A stretch of DNA of 63,416 nt, taken from assembly GCA_947176965.1 (NCBI GenBank), contig CAMWSU010000006.1, positions 1-63,416 on the forward strand. The letters are read 5' to 3'. The stretch is from an uncultured Lachnospiraceae bacterium (GTDB lineage: Bacteria; Bacillota; Clostridia; Lachnospirales; Lachnospiraceae). This document shows positions 18,726-28,122 of this stretch, piece after piece. The notes under the pieces are model-generated. The model ran no database searches. It worked only from the letters and a program-made list of their open reading frames with translations, and was not told the origin of the DNA. The translations under genes and the position numbers were made by a program. The stretch's first letter is position 1, and the number at the start of each line of letters is the position of its first letter.

Positions 18726-18998
18726 ATGAAAAAATCAATCATCACGGTAGTAGGAAAAGATACGGTCGGTATCATCGCGAAGGTGTGTACTTATCTAGCG
18801 GAGCAGGACATTAACATTCTCGATATTTCACAGACCATTGTGCAGGATTATTTTAATATGATGATGATCGTGGATATGAGCGGGACAAAAAAGCCGTTTC
18901 AGGAGGTCATCGGGGATCTGAATGCGATCGGAGAGCAGATCGGCGTTGTCATCAAATGCCAGTTGGAGGATATTTTTAATCAAATGCATCGCATTTGA
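18726..18998 (+). CDS. ACT domain protein (UPF0237-type)
   Basis: A 90-residue single ACT domain (ITVVGKDTVGIIAKVCTYLA, then NILDISQTIVQDYFNM). ACT domains bind amino acids or similar ligands. The gene is 45 bases ahead of the UPF0210 gene, and this pair is conserved together in many Firmicutes, so it may regulate or partner that protein. The start at 18726 follows GATGGGAG. Confidence 0.88.
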   Translation: MKKSIITVVGKDTVGIIAKVCTYLAEQDINILDISQTIVQDYFNMMMIVDMSGTKKPFQEVIGDLNAIGEQIGVVIKCQLEDIFNQMHRI

Positions 18999-19043
18999 TT
19001 TCAGATGCGCAGAATTTGACGCCTGTGAAAAAGGAGAACTCAT

Positions 19044-20408
19044 ATGATCAACATATTTGAAGTGGCGGAAACCAACAAAATGATTGAAAAGGAAAATCTG
19101 GACGTGCGGACCATCACGCTGGGCATCAGCCTGCTTGACTGCATTGACGGAGACCTTAGCCGGACAAACGAGCGTGTGTATGAAAAGATCACGGCGCTCG
19201 CTGAAAGATTAGTCAGTACCGGAGAATATATCGAAGCGGAGTTCGGGATTCCTATTGTCAATAAACGGATTTCCGTGACGCCGGTCTCTTTGATCGGCGG
19301 CGCATCATGTAAGAGCCCCGACGATTTTGTGACGCTTGCAAAGACGCTTGACCGGGCAGGCAGAGCGGTCGGCGTGAATTTTATCGGCGGCTATTCTGCG
19401 CTGGTATCCAAGGGCATGACGAAGGCGGACGAGGCGTTGATCCGTTCCATTCCGCAGGCACTTGCCGAAACCGAGATCGTGTGCAGCTCCGTCAATCTGG
19501 CATCAACCAAGACCGGAATGAATATGGATGCCGTCAGACTCATGGGAGAGGTGATCAAGGAGACGGCAGAGCATACAAAGGATCGGGATTCTTTAGGCTG
19601 CGCCAAGCTTGTCGTGTTCTGCAATGCGCCGGATGACAATCCGTTTATGGCGGGAGCGTTTCATGGTGTAACGGAGGCGGATGCGGTCATCAATGTCGGT
19701 GTCAGCGGACCGGGTGTTGTCAAGACAGCGCTCACGAAGGTACGCGGAGAGAGCTTTGAGGTACTCTGCGAGACGATCAAAAAGACGGCGTTCAAGGTGA
19801 CGCGTGTCGGGCAGCTTGTGGCAAAAGAAGCGTCGCGGTTATTAGAGGTGCCGTTCGGCATTGTGGATCTGTCGCTTGCACCGACACCCGCGGTCGGTGA
19901 CAGCGTGGCGGATATTTTACGTGAGATCGGTCTAGAGCATGCGGGTGCGCCCGGAACGACGGCTGCGCTTGCACTCTTGAATGATCAGGTAAAAAAAGGA
20001 GGCGTCATGGCATCCTCCTATGTCGGAGGCTTAAGCGGCGCGTTTATTCCGGTCAGCGAGGATCAGGGCATGATCGATGCGGTGACTGCGGGAGCGCTCA
20101 CCTTGGAAAAGCTGGAAGCGATGACCTGCGTATGCTCTGTCGGACTGGATATGATCGCGATCCCGGGAGATACGAAAGCGACGACGATTTCGGGTATCAT
20201 TGCGGACGAGATGGCAATCGGCATGATCAATCAAAAAACAACCGCGGTCAGGCTCATTCCCGTCGTCGGCAAGAATGTCGGGGAGAAAGTGGAATTCGGC
20301 GGACTGCTCGGGTATGCCCCCGTTATGCCGGTCAATCCGTTCTCCTGTGACGCTTTTATGGAGCGCGGCGGCAGGATCCCCGCACCGATACACAGCTTTA
20401 AAAATTAG
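19044..20408 (+). CDS. UPF0210 / PFL family protein
   Basis: A 454-residue conserved protein of the UPF0210 (DUF711) family: N-terminal [20 protein letters not shown], glycine-rich core ([35 protein letters not shown]) and C-terminal [12 protein letters not shown]. The fold is related to glycyl-radical enzyme folds, but no glycyl-radical motif is visible, and the function is not established. It forms an operon with the upstream ACT protein. AAAGGAG ribosome site. Confidence 0.9.
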   Translation: MINIFEVAETNKMIEKENLDVRTITLGISLLDCIDGDLSRTNERVYEKITALAERLVSTGEYIEAEFGIPIVNKRISVTPVSLIGGASCKSPDDFVTLAKTLDRAGRAVGVNFIGGYSALVSKGMTKADEALIRSIPQALAETEIVCSSVNLASTKTGMNMDAVRLMGEVIKETAEHTKDRDSLGCAKLVVFCNAPDDNPFMAGAFHGVTEADAVINVGVSGPGVVKTALTKVRGESFEVLCETIKKTAFKVTRVGQLVAKEASRLLEVPFGIVDLSLAPTPAVGDSVADILREIGLEHAGAPGTTAALALLNDQVKKGGVMASSYVGGLSGAFIPVSEDQGMIDAVTAGALTLEKLEAMTCVCSVGLDMIAIPGDTKATTISGIIADEMAIGMINQKTTAVRLIPVVGKNVGEKVEFGGLLGYAPVMPVNPFSCDAFMERGGRIPAPIHSFKN

Positions 20409-20409
20409 T

Positions 20410-20438
20410 AACTGTTCAGAGCCAGGCTTTGAACAGTT
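20410..20438 (+). terminator. Hairpin after UPF0210 gene, possible terminator
   Basis: AACTGTTCA (20410-20418) pairs with TGAACAGTT (20430-20438), and the stem extends inward to about 13 bp with wobble pairs. It follows the stop codon directly but has no T-run, so termination is uncertain. Confidence 0.5.
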
Positions 20439-20472
20439 ATAAGAATGAATTATAAGGCAGGGATGATGAAAA

Positions 20473-21846
20473 ATGCATCAGTTAGACGATAGGAAGGGAA
20501 AACATTCCGCGGGCACTAAGGACATGACTGTGGGGAATCCGTATTCCATGATGATCAGTTTTGCCCTGCCCGTGCTCTTAAGCCAGATTTTTCAGCAGCT
20601 ATATAACACGGCGGATGCTTTTATTGTCGGAAGATGTCTGGGGACGAACGCGCTGGCGGCAGTTACGTCTTCCGGCACATTGATTTTTTTGCTGGTCAGC
20701 TTTTTTATGGGGACGGCCATGGGCGCGGGCGTGGTGATCTCACGATATTTTGGAGCAGGAAAAGAGGATGAGGTTTCCCGTGCGATTCATACGGTCATGG
20801 CATTCGGTATTGTCAGCGGACTCATCCTTACCGTAGTGGGTGTTGCCTTTACGCCGACATTTCTAAAGTGGATGCAGACAGATCCGGAAGTGATGCCGGA
20901 AGCGGTGGAATATTTTCGGTATTATTTTTTAGGTTCTTTGGCGCTGGTGATGTATAATATCTGCCGCAGTATTATCAATGCGCTGGGCGATAGCCGCAGG
21001 CCGCTGTATTATCTGATTTTTTCCTCACTGCTCAACATTGTGCTGGATATTCTGTTTTTGTGGGGGTTTCGCTGGGGAGTCTGGTCGGCGGCGGTGGCAA
21101 CGGTTTTGTCCCAAATGGCAAGCGTGGTGCTGTGTATGGCATATCTGCTGCGCAAGGGCAATCTGTTTACCGTGGAATGGCGTAAAATTCGTTTTCACCG
21201 TGATATGCTTTCAGAGATCGTTCGTTACGGACTGCCGTCCGGCGTACAAAATTCCGTGATCGCTTTTGCGAATGTCATTGTGCAGTCACAGATCAATTCC
21301 TTCGGCAAGCTGGCGATGGCGGCTTACGGCACCCATGCAAAGATTGAAGGGTTCGCATTTCTTCCCATTACCAGTTTCAACATGGCAAGCACCACGTTCA
21401 TCAGTCAAAACCTTGGCGCGAAGCAGTATGACCGCGCAAAAAAAGGAGCACGGTTCAGCATCCTTGCGGCAGTTCTTTTGGCGGAGGCAATCGGGGTGGC
21501 ATATTTTATATTTGCATCGAACATGGTCGGTCTGTTTGATAAGACGCCCGGCGTGATCGCTTTTGGCGTGCAGCAGGCGCGCACGGTCGCGCTGTTCTAT
21601 TGCCTGCTGGCGTTTTCTCATTCGGTGGCGGCTGTCTGCCGCGGCGCAGGAAAGGCGTTTGTGCCCATGTGCGTCATGCTGGCGGTGTGGTGCGTGATCA
21701 GGATCGCATATATCATTCTGGTGATGCGCCTGACCGGAGAGATCGGTTATATTTATTGGGCGTATCCGCTCACATGGGGAATCAGCTCCGTGATTTATTT
21801 CATTTATTATCTGCGCTCGGACTGGGTGCATGGGTTTGACAACTGA
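20473..21846 (+). CDS. MATE family efflux transporter
   Basis: A second MATE carrier of 457 residues, with the classic N-terminal TVGNPYSMMISFALPVLLSQ, FQQLYNTADAFIVGRCLG and about 12 membrane segments. It belongs to a different MATE branch from the protein at 9416-10843. The substrate is not predictable. The start at 20473 follows CAGGGATGATG. It is a single gene with no leader hairpin like that of the first MATE gene. Confidence 0.9.
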   Translation: MHQLDDRKGKHSAGTKDMTVGNPYSMMISFALPVLLSQIFQQLYNTADAFIVGRCLGTNALAAVTSSGTLIFLLVSFFMGTAMGAGVVISRYFGAGKEDEVSRAIHTVMAFGIVSGLILTVVGVAFTPTFLKWMQTDPEVMPEAVEYFRYYFLGSLALVMYNICRSIINALGDSRRPLYYLIFSSLLNIVLDILFLWGFRWGVWSAAVATVLSQMASVVLCMAYLLRKGNLFTVEWRKIRFHRDMLSEIVRYGLPSGVQNSVIAFANVIVQSQINSFGKLAMAAYGTHAKIEGFAFLPITSFNMASTTFISQNLGAKQYDRAKKGARFSILAAVLLAEAIGVAYFIFASNMVGLFDKTPGVIAFGVQQARTVALFYCLLAFSHSVAAVCRGAGKAFVPMCVMLAVWCVIRIAYIILVMRLTGEIGYIYWAYPLTWGISSVIYFIYYLRSDWVHGFDN

Positions 21847-21974
21847 GGACCTTGCTGAAAGCATGTTTATGGAAACGGATGTCCGGGGGAATAGAGAGTA
21901 AACACTGTGATCTTACACGATGGGAGATTGCTGTATGGAAATCGTATAAGGTAACAATGACAAGGAGGGATATC

Positions 21975-22742
21975 ATGGAATTGATACAGATTGTATTCAG
22001 CCCGACAGGAGGAACCGGGAAAGTTGCTGACATCCTCACAGAGGAATGGGATGGAGCCGTAACCCGCATTGACTTGTCAAATGCAGTAACCGATTTTTCA
22101 AAGATCATAATAGAGCAGGAGGACATCGTGCTGGCTGCAGTGCCGTCTTATGGCGGACGTGTTCCGGCGCTTGCTGCGAAAAGGCTGATGGAAATACGCG
22201 GAAACCGGGCAAAATGTATCATCGTATGTGTATATGGCAACCGTGCCTATGAAGATACGCTTGTTGAACTGCAGGATATTGTGGAAAACTGCGGCTTCCA
22301 AACGGTGGCGGCTGTCTCCGCAGTAGCCGAACATTCTATTATACATCAGTATGCCGCAGGCAGGCCGGATGAAAAGGATGCGGAAGAACTGCATGGATTT
22401 GCTCGAACGCTCTTTGGGAGGATCAAGAGTACAAAAATATTGGAAACTGTGCCGGAGATACCCGGCAGCCGGCCGTACAAAAAGGCAGGGGGAGCAGGGC
22501 TGGTTCCAAAAGCTACAAAGGACTGTGTGAGCTGCGGTTTATGCGCAGAGGGATGTCCGGCACAGGCAATCAGCAGGGAAAACCTGAAAACAGCGAATGC
22601 TAAGAAATGCATTTCCTGTATGCGGTGTGTTGTCAGGTGCCCGAAGTCTGCGCGAAAAACAAATGGCGCAATGGTATCTGTTGCAGCATTGGCAATTAAA
22701 AAAGCCTGCAGTGAAAGAAAAGGAAATGAGCTGTTTATCTGA
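21975..22742 (+). CDS. Flavodoxin-fold protein with two 4Fe-4S clusters
   Basis: The 255-residue protein has an N-terminal flavodoxin-like domain with FMN phosphate loop FSPTGGTGK, and a C-terminal ferredoxin domain with CVSCGLCAEGCP and CISCMRCVVRCP, each binding a 4Fe-4S cluster. This is the EFR1-type flavoprotein layout, a cytoplasmic electron carrier. AAGGAGG precedes the ATG at 21975. The next gene (thioesterase) starts 22 bases later, so they are cotranscribed. Confidence 0.88.
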   Translation: MELIQIVFSPTGGTGKVADILTEEWDGAVTRIDLSNAVTDFSKIIIEQEDIVLAAVPSYGGRVPALAAKRLMEIRGNRAKCIIVCVYGNRAYEDTLVELQDIVENCGFQTVAAVSAVAEHSIIHQYAAGRPDEKDAEELHGFARTLFGRIKSTKILETVPEIPGSRPYKKAGGAGLVPKATKDCVSCGLCAEGCPAQAISRENLKTANAKKCISCMRCVVRCPKSARKTNGAMVSVAALAIKKACSERKGNELFI

Positions 22743-22764
22743 TTTTGTGATTGGAAGTGACAGT

Positions 22765-23508
22765 ATGAAGCTGATAAAAAAGCAAAAAGTAGGCGCAAGC
22801 ATCACCGATTCTCTGGCAAACTTATCAGTGATCGGCATATTCCAGACCGTAGAAGATGCGGTCACTGAATTAATGGGAGAACTGAAAGCTGATAACATAA
22901 CGATGAAAAAAGCAGATAATGCCATATGGGTTTTTACTAAGAACAGGATAAAAATACTAAAAAATATAGCATGGAATGAGGACTTTTATACGGCATGCTT
23001 TATTTCTTCCATAACCCGTGCAACAGTAAATGTGGATATTGCAATCAAAAGTAAGTCGGAAGAATTGTGTGCTTATGCAAGGGTAGAACTCTGTGCGCTG
23101 GATTTGCAGACAGAACGGATCAAAAGGATTTCAACAGTTGGGATTGTTGATAGGATAATGCCGGAAAAGCCTGAAATGGATATCGCCTTTACCGGATTTG
23201 ACAGGGGAGAACTGCCTGAATGTGGACAGGTACAGGTGAAATATACCAACATCGATTTCTCGCGGCATACAAATAACATAGAGTACATCCGGTTTATTTT
23301 AAATACCTATTCCGTCCGGGAGTTGGAGGCGAGACCGGTAAAAGAAATGGAAATTTTATATACGAATCAGTCTTTTGAAGATGATGTGCTGACTATACGC
23401 AGGGGGAGCCTTGAGGGAAAAGATGTTTTTATGTTGCAAAAAGAAGATAAGGTGGTTGCCAGAAGTGAGATCGTTTTTGAAAATGACAAAATGAGGCGGG
23501 GCATATGA
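22765..23508 (+). CDS. Acyl-ACP thioesterase-like protein
   Basis: A 247-residue double-hotdog protein. The second half has the typical motif VKYTNIDFSRHTNNIEYIRF (Asn/His catalytic region in HxNN) and the thioesterase-like end LTIRRGSLEGKDVFMLQKED. Such proteins release fatty acids from acyl carrier protein. The start at 22765 is chosen by homology to the family N-terminus; its ribosome site (GGAAG) is weak and a longer start inside the upstream gene is possible. It overlaps the patatin gene by 4 bases, suggesting a lipid-related operon. Confidence 0.78.
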   Translation: MKLIKKQKVGASITDSLANLSVIGIFQTVEDAVTELMGELKADNITMKKADNAIWVFTKNRIKILKNIAWNEDFYTACFISSITRATVNVDIAIKSKSEELCAYARVELCALDLQTERIKRISTVGIVDRIMPEKPEMDIAFTGFDRGELPECGQVQVKYTNIDFSRHTNNIEYIRFILNTYSVRELEARPVKEMEILYTNQSFEDDVLTIRRGSLEGKDVFMLQKEDKVVARSEIVFENDKMRRGI

Positions 23509-24347
23509 AAACAGGTGTGATAGATGTAGGCGGTGGTTTTCGGGGCATCTATGCTGTCGGTGTACTCGATTACTGCATGGATCAGAAGATTTCTTTTGAT
23601 CTGGGTATCGGTATATCGGCGGGAAGCGCGAATTTATGCTCCTATGCCGCCGGACAGAAGGGGCGGAATTACCGCTTTTATACAGAGTACGGCTTTCGGA
23701 GGCAGTATATGAGTCTCGGAAATTTTATCCGAAAAGGCTCGTATGTCGATATGGATTATATCTATGGGACGCTCAGCAACAGCGGAGGAGAAGACCCCTT
23801 AGATTACGCGGCATTTCAAAAGAATCAAATGGAGTTTTATGTTGTTGCCCTAAATGCGCTTACGGGTCAGACTCAATTTTTTGATAAGACGGATATGCGT
23901 CAGGATTATTACGACATCTTAAAAGCGTCTTCCTCCATTCCCTTTGTCTGTCAGCCTTATCAAATCAACGGAATCCCATACTATGACGGCGCGCTGGGAA
24001 ATCCTGTTCCGATAGAAAAAGCGTTCGCGCTTGGATGCGACCGGGTTGTCCTGATTCTGACGAGACCGGAACACGTTCTCCGTACTTCCAAACAGGATGA
24101 ACGCTTTGCTGCCAGAATCCGAAAAAGATATCCGCTGGCCGCAGAAAAACTGTGTGAACGGGCGCAAAGATATAACGAAGGAGTTGCCAGGGCGCAGGAG
24201 TACGCAAAGCAGGGTCGGGCGCTGATCATTGCTCCGGATGATACCTGTGGGGTGGATACCTTGCGACGTGATAAAGATGCTTTGCGGAAGCTTTATCAAA
24301 AGGGATACCACGATGCCCAAAGGATATCCACGTTTATAAAAGATTAG
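23505..24347 (+). CDS. Patatin-like phospholipase
   Basis: A 280-residue patatin-fold lipid acyl hydrolase. The oxyanion motif GGGFRGIYAVGVLD, the nucleophile elbow GIGISAGSAN (Ser) and the dyad Asp in YYDGALGNPVP are all present. It belongs to the RssA/YjjU-like group of bacterial patatins. ATGA overlap with the thioesterase gene implies translational coupling. The AGGCGGGG ribosome site lies in the end of that gene. Confidence 0.88.
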   Translation: MKTGVIDVGGGFRGIYAVGVLDYCMDQKISFDLGIGISAGSANLCSYAAGQKGRNYRFYTEYGFRRQYMSLGNFIRKGSYVDMDYIYGTLSNSGGEDPLDYAAFQKNQMEFYVVALNALTGQTQFFDKTDMRQDYYDILKASSSIPFVCQPYQINGIPYYDGALGNPVPIEKAFALGCDRVVLILTRPEHVLRTSKQDERFAARIRKRYPLAAEKLCERAQRYNEGVARAQEYAKQGRALIIAPDDTCGVDTLRRDKDALRKLYQKGYHDAQRISTFIKD

Positions 24348-24423
24348 GATAAGAACGAAAGATCGGCGATGTGCCTGCGGTGCCGGGGCGGTCTTCACGG
24401 CAGAGAATTACTTGAAATTTTTG

Positions 24424-25818
24424 CTACACGATCAACGGCGAACGCGTCAGCTCATGCCGGAAGGCCCCGGCTGATTTTTTTGCAGCGACGCTCTGATAAA
24501 TATGGGATGCCAAAAGATCCGACTGATAGAGCGACGCCCCAATGCCTGTGGGGTGATAGTCGGCGGGCTTCGTAATGAGCGGAATGCGGGCGCTTTCTTT
24601 GACCGTGGAGAGCAGACTGCCGCAGGCCTCCTTTCGAAAGCCGAGTATGCGCGCGTGCGTCAAAAACGCGGGAGCGTTTTTGTCCGTCAACGCAGAGAGC
24701 GTGTCCGCGGTCATATTTAACAGCAAATGGGTCAGCACCCGGTTGATGCGGGTGTAGGTGTAGGCCTTTGTTTTGATCGTTTCGATCATGTCGGTGGCTG
24801 TTTTGGTAAGCAGGGACGGCAGCAGGGAGCGGATGCGGTTCGCAAGCTCCGGTGTGCAGTCGGCATACTGTTCCAGTTCGGATTCATGCAGCAGTAATTG
24901 ATAGTGCAGCAGTTCGGAAAAATCATTCTGCGTCAGCAGCAGGTTGTCGCACGACAGCCCGGCGAGCACCTGCGCCGTTGTATGCGGAACAAGCGCGGAA
25001 AGCGCGTCGCTGGTGGAAGGAATCTCCAGTGCAGTCGGTGATGAGGAAAGCACACATTCGACAGAGAGGCTATCTGCCGCAGCCGGTGTCGGGGAAGATG
25101 CTTTTTTTACCGAGCCAGCGTCCAGATTAGGGCGCCTAAAAAGAAGTGTGCGGATTGCCTCTGCGCTGGCATAGGTGTCCGCTGTATCAATATCGTGATA
25201 TCCGCCCCCGATCCGCTTGATCGCAAACGGCTTTACCGGGCTGTTCATGCGCAGAATCGCTTTGCAGTATTCGATGCCGAGCGTATTATTCGGCAGGGAA
25301 AAAACGGCGGATAAATGGGAAACTGGCAATCCGTCTTCCTGCAAGGCGGTCATAAGCGCATCCATGCGCGCGGCGGCGTAGCTTTTGCCGCGTTTTAAGG
25401 AATCGGAAAGCGCGCTGCGGTAACTGTCAGGTTCTTCTAAAAGAATGTTCGCGGCATGCAAAAGAAGTGCGGGCGGATTCGGCGAGGAGCTGTCCGTATC
25501 CTCGCTTTCCGAGCCGAAAAACAACGCATCCACACAGCCGAGTCCGTGCAGTAAGGATACCGCGCCGGTTGCAAAGTATTCCGCGCTGGCACAGGCATAA
25601 TAGGCGGGAAGTTCAATGATAAGATCTGCGCCGCTAAGGAGCGCCATTCGTGTGCGTGCATATTTATCCGTAATGGCGGGTTCCCCGCGCTGCGTAAAAT
25701 TACCGCTCATGACGACAATGACAAAATCATATCCGTAATGTTCTTTGATTCTGCGAAGCTGATAGGCATGTCCGTTGTGGAACGGATTGTATTCGGCAAT
25801 GACTGCGGCAATTTTCAT
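24424..25818 (-). CDS. tmcAL: tRNA(Met) cytidine acetate ligase
   Basis: TmcAL makes N4-acetylcytidine at the wobble base of elongator tRNA-Met using acetate and ATP. The 464-residue protein has the nucleotidyltransferase motif AEYNPFHNGHAYQL (HxGH), VVMSGNFTQRGEP and LIIELPAYYACASAEYFA. The start at 25818 follows AGAGGAATTGT; upstream in-frame Mets have no ribosome site. It is divergent from pta, which makes acetyl phosphate, a setting typical of Clostridia. No clear terminator is seen between it and the patatin gene. Confidence 0.92.
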   Translation of the reverse strand: MKIAAVIAEYNPFHNGHAYQLRRIKEHYGYDFVIVVMSGNFTQRGEPAITDKYARTRMALLSGADLIIELPAYYACASAEYFATGAVSLLHGLGCVDALFFGSESEDTDSSSPNPPALLLHAANILLEEPDSYRSALSDSLKRGKSYAAARMDALMTALQEDGLPVSHLSAVFSLPNNTLGIEYCKAILRMNSPVKPFAIKRIGGGYHDIDTADTYASAEAIRTLLFRRPNLDAGSVKKASSPTPAAADSLSVECVLSSSPTALEIPSTSDALSALVPHTTAQVLAGLSCDNLLLTQNDFSELLHYQLLLHESELEQYADCTPELANRIRSLLPSLLTKTATDMIETIKTKAYTYTRINRVLTHLLLNMTADTLSALTDKNAPAFLTHARILGFRKEACGSLLSTVKESARIPLITKPADYHPTGIGASLYQSDLLASHIYQSVAAKKSAGAFRHELTRSPLIV

Positions 25819-25900
25819 GACAATTCCTCTCATAGAGCTGATAAACGGTGTATTGTAATGTCTAAATCTATATATAACATAAAAAAACAGGAAAAAAAAC

Positions 25901-25928
25901 TTGTTTCTCAAAAGAATACAGATATAAT
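25901..25928 (+). promoter_or_regulatory. Likely promoter of pta
   Basis: TTGTTT (25901-25906) and a perfect TATAAT (25923-25928) with a 16-base spacer, 57 bases ahead of the pta start codon. Confidence 0.6.
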
Positions 25929-25984
25929 GGAATAAAGGGTCTTTTTTGGGGAAAATGAGATTTATAAATAAAGGAGGACAGCGC

Positions 25985-26989
25985 ATGGCAGCATTCATTG
26001 ATTCGATGAAAGAAAAAGCCAGAATGGACAAAAAAACGGTGGTCTTACCGGAGACGAACGATAAGAGGACGCTCATTGCGGCAGCACATATTTTGGAGGA
26101 GGATATTGCCAATCTGATCCTGGTGGGGAAAAGAGAAAAGATATTAGACGGTGCCGGATGGCTGGAGCTTGACTTAGACGGCGCACAGATTGTTGACCCG
26201 GATGAATTTGATCGATTTGACGAGTATGTGAACATATTGTATGAGCTGCGCAAGGAAAAGGGCATGACGCAGGAAGCGGCAAGGGAGGCACTGGCAACGG
26301 ATTATCTGACGTTCGGCGTCATGATGGTAAAATGCAATGATGCCGACGGCATGGTCGCGGGGGCCTGCCATGCGACGGCGGACACGCTGCGTCCGGCTCT
26401 GCAGATCTTAAAGACGGCGCCGGGCGTCAAGCTTGTATCCGGTTTTTTCATCATGGACGTTCCGAACTGTGAGTACGGGGATCACGGGACATTCTTATTT
26501 GCGGACTGCGGCTTAAATCAGGATCCGACGGCGGAGGAGCTTGCCGCGATCGCAGATACGTCGGCAAAGAGCTTTAAGAGCTTGATCGGTGCAAAACCGA
26601 TCATTGCGATGTTATCCCATTCCACAAAGGGAAGCGCCAAGCATCCACTTGTCGATAAGGTCGTGGAGGCGACAAGGATTGCGCATGAACAGTATCCGGG
26701 GCTTTGCATTGACGGAGAGCTGCAGGCGGATGCCGCACTGGTTCCTTCGGTCGCAAAATCAAAATCGCCGGGTTCCGAAGTCGGCGGAAAGGCAAATGTC
26801 CTGATCTTCCCGAACTTAGACTGCGGCAATATCGGTTACAAGCTCGTGCAGCGGCTAGCCGGAGCGGAGGCGTACGGACCGATGCTTCAGGGGATCGCAA
26901 AGCCCGTCAACGACTTATCCCGCGGCTGTTCCTGGCAGGATATTGTCGGCGTTGTCGCATTGACGGCGGTTCAGGCGCAGTTGGTGTAA
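25985..26989 (+). CDS. pta: Phosphate acetyltransferase
   Basis: Interconverts acetyl-CoA and acetyl phosphate, the first step of acetate fermentation. The 334-residue single-domain (short) form has KTVVLPETNDKRTLIAA, ADGMVAGACHATADTLRPAL, MLSHSTKGSAKHP and the C-terminal NVLIFPNLDCGNIGYKLVQR motif. The start at 25985 follows AAAGGAGGACAGCGC. ackA usually follows pta, but here the next gene is yceD, with its own promoter, so acetate kinase must be elsewhere. Confidence 0.95.
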   Translation: MAAFIDSMKEKARMDKKTVVLPETNDKRTLIAAAHILEEDIANLILVGKREKILDGAGWLELDLDGAQIVDPDEFDRFDEYVNILYELRKEKGMTQEAAREALATDYLTFGVMMVKCNDADGMVAGACHATADTLRPALQILKTAPGVKLVSGFFIMDVPNCEYGDHGTFLFADCGLNQDPTAEELAAIADTSAKSFKSLIGAKPIIAMLSHSTKGSAKHPLVDKVVEATRIAHEQYPGLCIDGELQADAALVPSVAKSKSPGSEVGGKANVLIFPNLDCGNIGYKLVQRLAGAEAYGPMLQGIAKPVNDLSRGCSWQDIVGVVALTAVQAQLV

Positions 26990-26997
26990 AAATATTG

Positions 26998-27026
26998 TTG
27001 ACAAACCGGTTTTTGCTATGTATAAT
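26998..27026 (+). promoter_or_regulatory. Promoter of yceD-rpmF
   Basis: Perfect -35 TTGACA (26998-27003), 17-base spacer, perfect -10 TATAAT (27021-27026), immediately after the pta stop. Confidence 0.9.
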
Positions 27027-27052
27027 CGTATGAGTGTGGATAGGAGTCTGAT

Positions 27053-27577
27053 ATGTTCATGAATCTCTCGGAAAGCTTTCTTTCGCCGGGATGTGTCCTG
27101 ACAGAACAGTATGTGCCGGACATGGAGACCGTGCAGATAAGCGGACAGGCATACCATGTGACGGGCAGACCGCCCATTACTGTGACGGCAGCTTATTTGG
27201 AAAAGGGTAAGGCGCTGCTTCAGGTAGACGGCACGCTGAAGGTGGAGTTGCTATGCGACAGATGCTTAGCGCCTCTCGAGAGGGAGATCCGGATAGACTT
27301 TGAACAGGAGGTCTATGCGCCGGATGCGATTCCGCCTGAGCTGAATGCGGATGAACAGGTATTCATGGATGGCTGTCAGCTTTCCATACAGGCGCTTATA
27401 GACAGCGAGATCGTTATGAATTGGCCGCCTAAGATTCTTTGCAGGGAAGACTGCAAGGGAATCTGCACCAAATGCGGCAAAAATCTCAATGAGGGTGAGT
27501 GCGGATGTGATACGTTCGTACCCGATGTGAGGATGGCGGCGATAAAAGATATTTATTTGGCAAATAAGGAGGTGTAA
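27053..27577 (+). CDS. yceD: YceD/DUF177 family protein
   Basis: A 174-residue protein of the DUF177 family, almost always encoded directly before rpmF and linked to 23S rRNA/large-subunit maturation. The middle has LCDRCLAPLEREI and the C-terminus has the Cys motif CREDCKGICTKCGKNLNEGEC. It is 4 bases from rpmF and shares its promoter. Confidence 0.9.
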   Translation: MFMNLSESFLSPGCVLTEQYVPDMETVQISGQAYHVTGRPPITVTAAYLEKGKALLQVDGTLKVELLCDRCLAPLEREIRIDFEQEVYAPDAIPPELNADEQVFMDGCQLSIQALIDSEIVMNWPPKILCREDCKGICTKCGKNLNEGECGCDTFVPDVRMAAIKDIYLANKEV

Positions 27578-27581
27578 GAGA

Positions 27582-27761
27582 ATGTCTATCTGTCCTAAAA
27601 ATAAATCTTCCAAAGGAAGACGCGACAAGAGACGGGCTAACTGGAAAATGAGCGCTCCGACTCTTGTAAAGTGCAGCAAATGCGGCGCGCTGATGATGCC
27701 GCACAGAGTATGCAAGAAGTGCGGTTCTTATAACAAAAAAGAGATCATCGCACAGGATTAA
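27582..27761 (+). CDS. rpmF: Ribosomal protein bL32, zinc-binding form
   Basis: A 59-residue large-subunit protein, too short for many ORF callers. It has the basic N-terminus MSICPKNKSSKGRRDKRRAN and two Cys pairs (CSKCG and CKKCG) forming a zinc ribbon, so it is the zinc-requiring paralogue type. It follows yceD with AAGGAGGTGTAAGAGA as ribosome site. In most Firmicutes plsX lies close downstream of rpmF; here about 23.8 kb lies between them. Confidence 0.96.
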   Translation: MSICPKNKSSKGRRDKRRANWKMSAPTLVKCSKCGALMMPHRVCKKCGSYNKKEIIAQD

Positions 27762-27793
27762 TGAAATGGGAAAGTGGGAACAAAACGTTCCGT

Positions 27794-27839
27794 ACAATAG
27801 AAAAGACCCTTGGCATGTGCCAAGGGTCTTTTCTATTGT
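27794..27839. terminator. Strong bidirectional terminator after rpmF
   Basis: A perfect 22-bp stem (27794-27815 with 27818-27839) has only two bases at its centre. A-rich and T-rich flanks inside the arms give U-runs in both directions, so it ends rpmF and the converging exported-protein gene. Confidence 0.93.
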
Positions 27840-27864
27840 GGTGCCGTAGCATGCAAACGAAAAC

Positions 27865-28122
27865 TTAAGGCTGATATTCGCCGACATAGATCCAGTCACC
27901 GATCCATTCTCTTGTGGAAGCATTATAAAGCCGTTTATAACGTTTGCCGTTCTCAACTTTAAAAATCCATCGCAGGTTGTCGGATTGAGGCTCGATAGCG
28001 TTATCATATTTTGTTGTGGAGGAACACTGTTCCGCGGCCGTAACAGTGGGTACAGGCTGCAAGAAGCAAACAGCTAAAGATACACCAAGGGTTGCAAATA
28101 ATACTTTCATTCTAGGTTTCAT
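27865..28122 (-). CDS. Small exported protein of unknown function
   Basis: An 85-residue protein with a typical signal peptide (basic MKPRMK, hydrophobic LFATLGVSLAVCFLQ, likely cut after TVTAA) and a mature part of about 56 residues rich in Trp/Tyr (LRWIFKVENGKRYKRLYN, EWIGDWIYVGEYQP). It overlaps the end of the blaR1-like gene by 11 bases, so it is translationally coupled to it. Such short exported proteins are common in Lachnospiraceae, but I know no function. Confidence 0.75.
   Translation of the reverse strand: MKPRMKVLFATLGVSLAVCFLQPVPTVTAAEQCSSTTKYDNAIEPQSDNLRWIFKVENGKRYKRLYNASTREWIGDWIYVGEYQP

Noticed and set aside
22597-22764. Longer start of the thioesterase gene at 22597
   Set aside because: It would overlap the ferredoxin domain of the upstream gene; the family N-terminus matches the start at 22765.
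24348-24423. Terminator between the patatin gene and tmcAL
   Set aside because: I looked for a stem followed by a T-run in the 76-base convergent gap and found no convincing one.
27486-28007. 173-codon minus-strand frame over rpmF
   Set aside because: It lies opposite yceD/rpmF and the terminator and has no recognisable family; rpmF is certain.
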